This document shows, one piece after another, positions 39,301 to 46,700 of a stretch of DNA of 64,000 nt. This DNA is from Mytilisepta virgata. Its lineage: Eukaryota; Mollusca; Bivalvia; Mytilida; Mytilidae. A program made the translations under genes and the position numbers. The stretch's first letter is position 1; every line of letters begins with the position of its first letter. The notes under the pieces are model-generated. The model was given only the letters and a program-made list of their open reading frames with translations. It made no database searches and was not told the origin of the DNA. The stretch spans positions 45,643,135 to 45,707,134 of the forward strand of contig CM051517.1 in the NCBI GenBank assembly GCA_028015205.1, in the 5' to 3' direction.

Positions 39301-40492
39301 CCTCAGCATAAATATATATGGTTGCTAGGTACTTTTCCGTCGGTTACTAAGGACTTTTTCGATGACCTTGACCCTTGACCTTCCATTTTGACCTCTATGG
39401 CTCTATAATATGATCCTGAACATAAATATATATGGTTGCTAGGTACTTTTCCATCGGTTGCTAAGGGCTTTTTGGATGACCTTGATATCTGACTTTTGAC
39501 CTTGGTACTAAAATGTAGATCTTTTGTAACTGATTTTTTTTTGTATTAACATTTTCTTCATATCTATAATGGTTTTCGAGATATAGTATAAAACAAACAT
39601 ACGTCAGGGGCAGTAACTCTTTAAGGAGTCATCGTAGAACTTACGGTTTTGGTCCTGAAGACTTTTTTGTAGATTTCGACGTGACGAACAATTTTCCCAT
39701 GTATTGTCTGCTTCAATTTTGTACGGTTTACGTGCTTTTCCACAAAAATTGTTTACAGTGTCGGCCATTTTGAAAATGGCCGCCATTAGCCAATCGAGTT
39801 TGATTTTAAATTGAAGGGAATAAGTTGACGGTCACCAATAACCCATATGTTTACTATGTTATCTCGAACCATTTTCAAGTTATAGGCCAAAAACCATTTA
39901 GCCGAAACGCGTTAAGGGCTATAACTCGAAAACCGTTTGTCGTACAGGGCTCGACCCTTTATATCAAATAAAGGTCTAAATGAGACAAGTATTTTCCCCA
40001 TTACATGTCTGCTTAAATTTTGTATGGTTTTTGAGTTAACTTGATAAAAAGGTGTACCATGACCTCTGACCTTGAGATTTGACCTTTGACCTTGACATTT
40101 TTGAATGCAACATATGTCATCCAGGATGATTGGTGAAGGTCCCAAGTCTCTAGGACTAACCGTTTTGAAGAAAAAAAATTTGACGAGTCGCGACACTTTT
40201 CGAGTCAAAAACGCGTAACTAGGAAGTTGATCGAAATGTTTTTTTTTGCGTGACGAATCATGACCAGGAGGCTAGCAACATTTCCCTTGCTTCAGATTTT
40301 TGATAACGGTTACGGTTTCTGAGTTTATCTGCAAACAAGGTTTTTGAATGTCGGGCAGATAACTCCGTTACTAAAAATAGATCGGTTTCGCAGGGTCAGT
40401 CAAAGCGAGTCAGAGTATGACCGAATAATGGTACCAAGTATCGTAAAGATATGTCGCGACACTTTTGTTATAGTGACCGCGGAAAAGAAGAA

Positions 40493-40526
<34 letters not shown>

Positions 40527-40744
40527 CAGAAGAAATACAATAAGGTCTTTCCACTGTAGTGGGAAAGACCTTAATAATAATCAGAAGAAATACAATAAGG
40601 TCTTTCCACTGTAGTGGGAAAGACCTTAATAATAATAATAATCAGAAGAAATACAATAAGGTCTTTCCACTGTAGTGGGAAAGACCTTAATAATAATAAT
40701 CAGAAGAAATACAATAAGGTCTTTCCACTGTAGTGGGAAAGACC

Positions 40745-40776
<32 letters not shown>

Positions 40777-43700
40777 CAGAAGAAATACAATAAGGTCTTT
40801 CCACTGTAGTGGGAAAGACCTTAATAATCATAAGAAATACAGTAAGGTCTTTCCTTCTGCAAAGGGAAAGACCTTAATAATAATAATAATAAGAATAATA
40901 AGAACTGAGCAAAAACAACATGTCTCCAAACTTCGTTTGGGAGACATAATTATATAATGATTGAGACCAAAATTGGTTTAATTTGACACAGTATTTAAAA
41001 TTAAGAACAGGTCATCTTAGTGTAGTCTTACAATAGCTACTGAAGACATCTTATCATTATTATTTTTGAATATGTGGTCAAGTTGTGACCATTCAGAATT
41101 TTTTTTACAATTTTCTGATAGACTTCTAAACATCTTGGATGATGGATCGGCAACAAAGTAACAACACTTGGTCAGCACCTCATAAGGAACATTCATACTA
41201 TGTTTTGTTACATTCCATTCAGTGGTTCTCTAAAAGAAGTCATTTGTATGCATTTCCCATAGGGTCCTATGTTAAACTAAGTTCCCTGCTGGCGGCCATC
41301 TTGGATAATGGATCGGCTACAAAGTAACAACACTTGGTCAGCACCTCATAAGGAACATTCATGCCAGATTTAGTTTCATTCCATTCAGTGGTTCTCTAAA
41401 AGAAGTCATTTGTATGCATTTCCCATAGGGTCCTATGTTAAACTAAGTTCCCGCTGGTGGCCATCTTGGATGATAGATCAGCTACAAAGTAACAACACTT
41501 GTTCAGCACTTCATAAGGAATATTCATGCCATGTTTGGTTTCATTCCATTAAGTGGGTCGCTAAAAGAAGTCATTTGTATGCATTTCCCATAGGGTTCTA
41601 TGTTAAACTAAGTCCCCCGCTGCCGGCCATCTTGGATTATGGATCGGCTACAAAGTAACAACACTTGGTCAGCACCTCATAAGGAACATTCATGCCATGT
41701 TTGGTTTCATTCCATTCAACGGTTCTCTAAAAGAAGTCATTTGTATGCATTTCCCATAGGGTCCTATGTTAAACTAAGTCCCCCTCTGGAGGCCATCTTG
41801 GATGATGGATCGGCTACAAAGTAACAACACTTGGTCAGCACCTCATAAGGAACATTCATGCCAGATTCAATTTCATTCCATTCAGTGGTTCTCTAAAAGA
41901 AGTCATTTGTATGCATTTTCCATAGGGTCCTATGTTAAACTAAGTTCCCCGCTGGCAGCCATCTTGGATGATGGATCAGCTACAAAGTAACAACACTTGG
42001 TCAGCACTTCATAAGGAATATTCATGCCATGTTTCGTTTCATTCCATTAAGTGGGTCACTAAAAGAAGTCATTTGTATGCATTTCCCATAGGGTCCTATG
42101 TTAAACTAAGTCCCCCTCTGGCGGCCATCTTGGATGATGGATCGGCTACAAAGTAACAACACTTGGTCAGCACCTTATAAGGGTTCATTCATGCCAGATT
42201 TAGTTTCATTCCATTCAGTGGTTCTCTAAAAGAAGTCATTTGTATGCATTTCCCATAGGGTCCTATGTTAAACTAAGTTCCCGCTGGTGGCCATCTTGGA
42301 TGATGGATCGGCTACAAAGTAACAACACTTGGTCAGCACCTCATAAGGAACATTCATGCCATGTTTGGTTTCATTCCATTCAGTGGTTCTCTAGAAGAAG
42401 TTCAAAATGTTAACGCCGACAACGGACGACGGATGCCAAGTGATGAGAAAAGCTCACTTGGCCCTTTGGGCCAGGTGAGCTAAAAATGAAATAATACATT
42501 GCAGAAAAGTTTACAATCCTATAACTTATTAGGAAAAAGGCACAAAATTAAACAATTATTTGATATGTCATCATTAATTGCCTATTTTCACTTTTTCATA
42601 CCATGTACAAGTGCCTCCTGGTCCTTCAAATCTTCAATTGACTCTAAATATACAATTTTTAGCAGATAGTGGACTTCATAAAAAAAAAACACTAACATAA
42701 AACATCTGTGCAATGTGTGATTGGCAAACTTACGTAAAATCTTCTTCTTTACTTATTTCTATATTAGTCTGAAATGAATAAGTAAAATCATTAACAATGT
42801 CGCAAAAAATGTCTCTAATGAAAAATAACTATGACTGTATATCAATTAGGCTTGAACAAGTTTAGTACAAGTGTAACCCATTTATCTTATATTTATTACA
42901 ATGCACCAATCCCCTTCTATTGAAATCACATTTTTTTGTCATGAATTAAGATTTGCATGCATGTCCAACAGTTGAACAGTCTTTATCATAAAGATTAAAC
43001 AATGATATTTGTATACTTTTAAAAATTGCATATGTTTTTGAAAGTATTTTTTTACTGAACGGAAATTTCAACAATATATGAATCCAAATTCAACTTATGT
43101 TATTTTGTATAAAAAAAGAAATTCTGAACACATCTTTTTCTATTCAATTTCATAATCTTACCTGACTTTCTCCTTTTTTATATTCTAAATTACAATCTAA
43201 TAATAAAATCCTAGGTTTCTCAATTTTCCTGTAATAAACAAATTTGTTAATTACAAATTGCACCTCAATGACTTATATTCACTTTTTATTTATCAGATAT
43301 ACTCCTAAAGATTATTTCTAAATTTTAACCTGTTCCCATGTAAATTGAAATAAACCATCTAGAGTTGATTGTGATCCTTATAACTAATGCATGTCATACA
43401 GGAACTGGAAACTTTTTTCTGTAGTATCCCAAAAATGTCATTTGGGTTTCAAAATATGTTACTCTCCCATGCGTTTCCATTTAGTCACAAATAAATATTG
43501 CCTTTTCCCGTGCTTTTTGTTAATAGCTAGGTATTTTTAATTTTATGTATAGTTTGCATACGATATGACATTACCATCAAGCTTTAGTTTTGTCAAAAAG
43601 TCTGAAAAATTTTGATTTTTCAGGCCTATCCGATTGCCATTTTGAAGTTACAGAATATATGAAATTCCAATTCTTTTTCAAGATGTGAACACAAGTGAAT

Positions 43701-46700
43701 CTGGATATATCTCTCTATTGGTACAAATATATCATGCATTACCTCTTCATTTTAGGATGTACAACATCTTTGTTTAACATAACTCCTCGTAAAACTTTAG
43801 AATCTTCTATAGTTTCCCCTGGTATCTAAAACAGTTATTATTATTATAAAGTACACTATATAACATATCAAAACACTAAAATATTCCAAAATAAATTTTA
43901 CATTTTTATATCTTTATCAATATAAAACCAGAAAATATTTGTTCTTATTAGTTATTTCCAAACATTATCAATTACAAAAAAATTATCACCGATAAGAATA
44001 CTTTACGAATGAGAAAAATTGATTTACCATTACAAATTTTTTTTTTGTCCATGTCTTGCAGAAAGAATTATATTTACTGTTAAAAGCTGGAAATGCAAAT
44101 GATAAACAGAGACAACATTTAACCATGTTATAATTGCAATACTATATAACATTAACATTTTAATACAGAATTAAGGTATTTTTCTTACTTTTTCAACTTT
44201 TGCATATCTTTTAATATCAATTTCTTTTCTACCACTCTCTTCTAAGGCTACTGTAGATGTTGCATCTAAAGCTATATTACAAGCTAAATCAGCCCTGAAA
44301 TTAAAAGTATTCATTTTTTTTCACTTTCTTTTTGTTAATGCATGCATCTATCCTTTAATACATTCACAACTTGCAAATTAATATACATTTACATATATGC
44401 TATTATGCATTTTCAACAATAAATTTGTTCTATTTTCTTTATAAAATGAAACAAATAGAATCCCAGCTAGCTGACTTAAATCTTGGGATATTTTTGGTCG
44501 AGAATCAGAAAAGTAAAGTTTTTTAAACATCAGTTATCAGTTTGTTATATAATGATTAATGTAAATTTTATGAAGTCTGTTGCATATTTTGAGAGAACGT
44601 AGCAATTAATACATTAGTGAAAGGTATATTAAAGAAATTCAAGATATCATTGTTAGGGATAGTCTGGAAACCTTTAAACATGTGCAATTACTTTTCTAAT
44701 GGCACCATTAAGTATGGACAATTTTTCATTTAGCCTTGGTAAAACATACATTACCATTTATTTATAAACTTTGTTCCTACACAACTTTTCACTATCTTCA
44801 ACATTTCTTCTCTATTATTTATGTCTACTGGAACACTGAAAGATGCAATATGTGGTACATACATATAATAATGTTCTTAATGGAACAATGTACAAATAAA
44901 TGTATTTAAGGGGGTACACAACACTTTGACTAAAATAAATTTGGCTCGTTTAATTTTAATAAAATTTTCACGAAATATTTACTTTGACCTGTTAACAAAA
45001 ATATAAAATTTCAAGAAATTGTAACCACACAATTTACGGGAATAATTTCATAGGATATATAGCAGTTTGACAAACACTAATGTTGATCATTGAGAAGCTT
45101 GATTTCTCTTTACTAATAGAATGTGATTAAAACGTTCAGTTGATTTTTAAAGAGTTAACTCCCTTAGGTGTTCTGCACCCCCTTAATATTTCAGTTACAT
45201 ATCAATTATTTACATTTCATTTCCCTACCAAGAAAGTGCAAGAAAATGTCTGTATTGATAATATTGTATCAAATGCCTGGTATATGAATATGGCTTCATT
45301 TAAAAAATTTAGAGAAAACAGAGGATATGATATATTTCTTAATGAATTCTGGAACACCTTTCGTGGGAAGGTATTATAATAAATATGTTAAAGATAACAA
45401 TGATAACACAAGCTCACTTTTTGGATATACCAAATATGCAATTTGGGGAAAAGATCATTCTAAGTAGTTTTACCTATCTTCAGAAGTGCTGAATATAAAT
45501 TATTTAAGGTACCTTATTTTTTCCCTTAGTATTTCTACCATATCTTCTAAAGCTTGTCTGTATGCACTGATAATTACAGTTGGGTGCATCTGTTGTGTAA
45601 GGAATTGTTCAGCTACAGCTAACATTTCTCCAGCTATAAAATTTAAGTACTTTATCAAATTAGGACCAAAAAATCTACAGGCACATGTACCTAAAAACAT
45701 TTTATAAAATATATGATGCTAGCATGTCTTAAATTAGAAAAGGTGAAATCTGCATGTATGCATAAATGTTGAATTGAAATCTATGACTTAAGCATTCCAT
45801 AGCATTTTTTTCATTCTTTACTTTCTCATGTATAAAAAATACCACTGAAAATTAAAAAGTGCACTGTTACATTGACCTTTTTTCTTTCATATACCACATA
45901 TTCATTTTTATCTTTACTTCAAATGTTCAGCAATTATCATCAACCGACTACATTTTCTTTCTTTTGTATTTGTTATTTTTATTCCTACTGTGAATGTAAT
46001 TTAATACTTTCAATGTGACTAAAATTCAAGGTTATCACGGACACTATCTTCCTTGTATGTTGTGACTGTTTAGTATTCAATGAAACTTACCTAAAATGAT
46101 AACAGAAGTGGTACCATCTCCTACTTCTTCATCTTGTGTCCTGGCTACCTCTATCATTGATTTAGCTGCTGGATGCTGCACATTTATCTATAATAAAGGT
46201 TCATTTTCTTTCATCTGATCACACAAGTTTTAAAATCAAAATTTTGATTTCAATTCGTCGTGAGTTAAAAATTTTAAGAGTTATAAAACTTCTGATCAAA
46301 GGGAAGCAACCCTTACTCGTTTTTGGGCAAGTTATAAACAAACTGGTTTGTAGGTTTTGTTCTGTTATTTCATGATTCAAATTCAAAAAATATGTCAGAT
46401 TTAGATGAAGCAATTTGATAACAGACATTACATGCAAAAGTAACTTTGACAATATTTTCATTCATTACCTGTTCTTGATAGACTTTGAAAAGAATAAACA
46501 GACTTAAGACTGACAAGAGTGAATAAAAAGTTTTGTTAAGCGTAACATGACAAAATAAAAATTTGATGTTTCCTCCAAATTGCTAACTTTGACCCTTGTA
46601 TCTCAGAAACAACAAAATATAGAAATAGTTCAAATAATTGGCAGGTGGGTCATCAGACACTTTTTTAAACAAATTACCCTAATGATGCTTGTGGCCAAGT

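Larger units (their letters stand above)
23331..40500 (+). repeat. Ten concatenated 1.35-1.94 kb units separated by (AAT)n
   Basis: Units start at about 23,331, 24,695, 26,621, 28,560, 30,086, 31,788, 33,686, 35,041, 36,749 and 38,577. Each begins after (AAT)n with 'attaaaaa' or 'actagaaa', a hairpin such as 'caattgttcagagaacaatt', and 'aaggtctttccc'. Most then carry 4-8 copies of a 107-114 bp minisatellite ('atatatatggttgctaggta', 'ggttgctaaggactttttc', 'tgaccttgac'), followed by a conserved 3' half with 'ggccattttgaaaatggcc' and 'gcgacacttttgttatagtg', ending 'ggaaaagaagaagaat' plus (AAT)n. Units at 23,331 and 33,686 share a different 5' part; the unit at 28,560 has its own 3' end. Units are near-identical, so the array is recent. 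The 98- and 60-codon frames recurring on the minus strand are by-products. Confidence 0.9.
19032..42733 (-). other. CCT3: CCT3 intron 11, 23.7 kb, built of tandem repeats
   Basis: Bounded by the donor GTAAGT at 42,733 and the acceptor CCACAG at 19,032. Both flanking exons join in phase ('ACT', Thr). All other CCT3 introns are at most about 3.2 kb. From 19.2 kb to 42.5 kb the contents are the satellite, unit array, hairpin cassettes and 166-bp array listed separately. Confidence 0.9.

Noticed and set aside
26030..40208. A 98-codon minus-strand frame (starting '[19 protein letters not shown]') recurring in most array units, and a 60-codon frame ('[12 protein letters not shown]') beside it
   Set aside because: The units are near-identical tandem copies, so openness is inherited, not selected independently. 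No domain, no splice context, and changes between copies do not favour synonymous positions by eye.
40526..40875. CRISPR-like spacing of identical palindromic repeats
   Set aside because: The 'spacers' are only AAT runs, and the surrounding DNA is an animal gene intron. It is a hairpin/microsatellite array.
41139..42156. Series of 61-82 codon frames ('[18 protein letters not shown]')
   Set aside because: Each is the same segment of the 166-bp repeat; the period is not a multiple of three and frames end at each copy.
45140..45379. 79-codon plus-strand frame within CCT3 intron 6
   Set aside because: No domain, antisense to the gene and in AT-rich intron sequence; probably chance.
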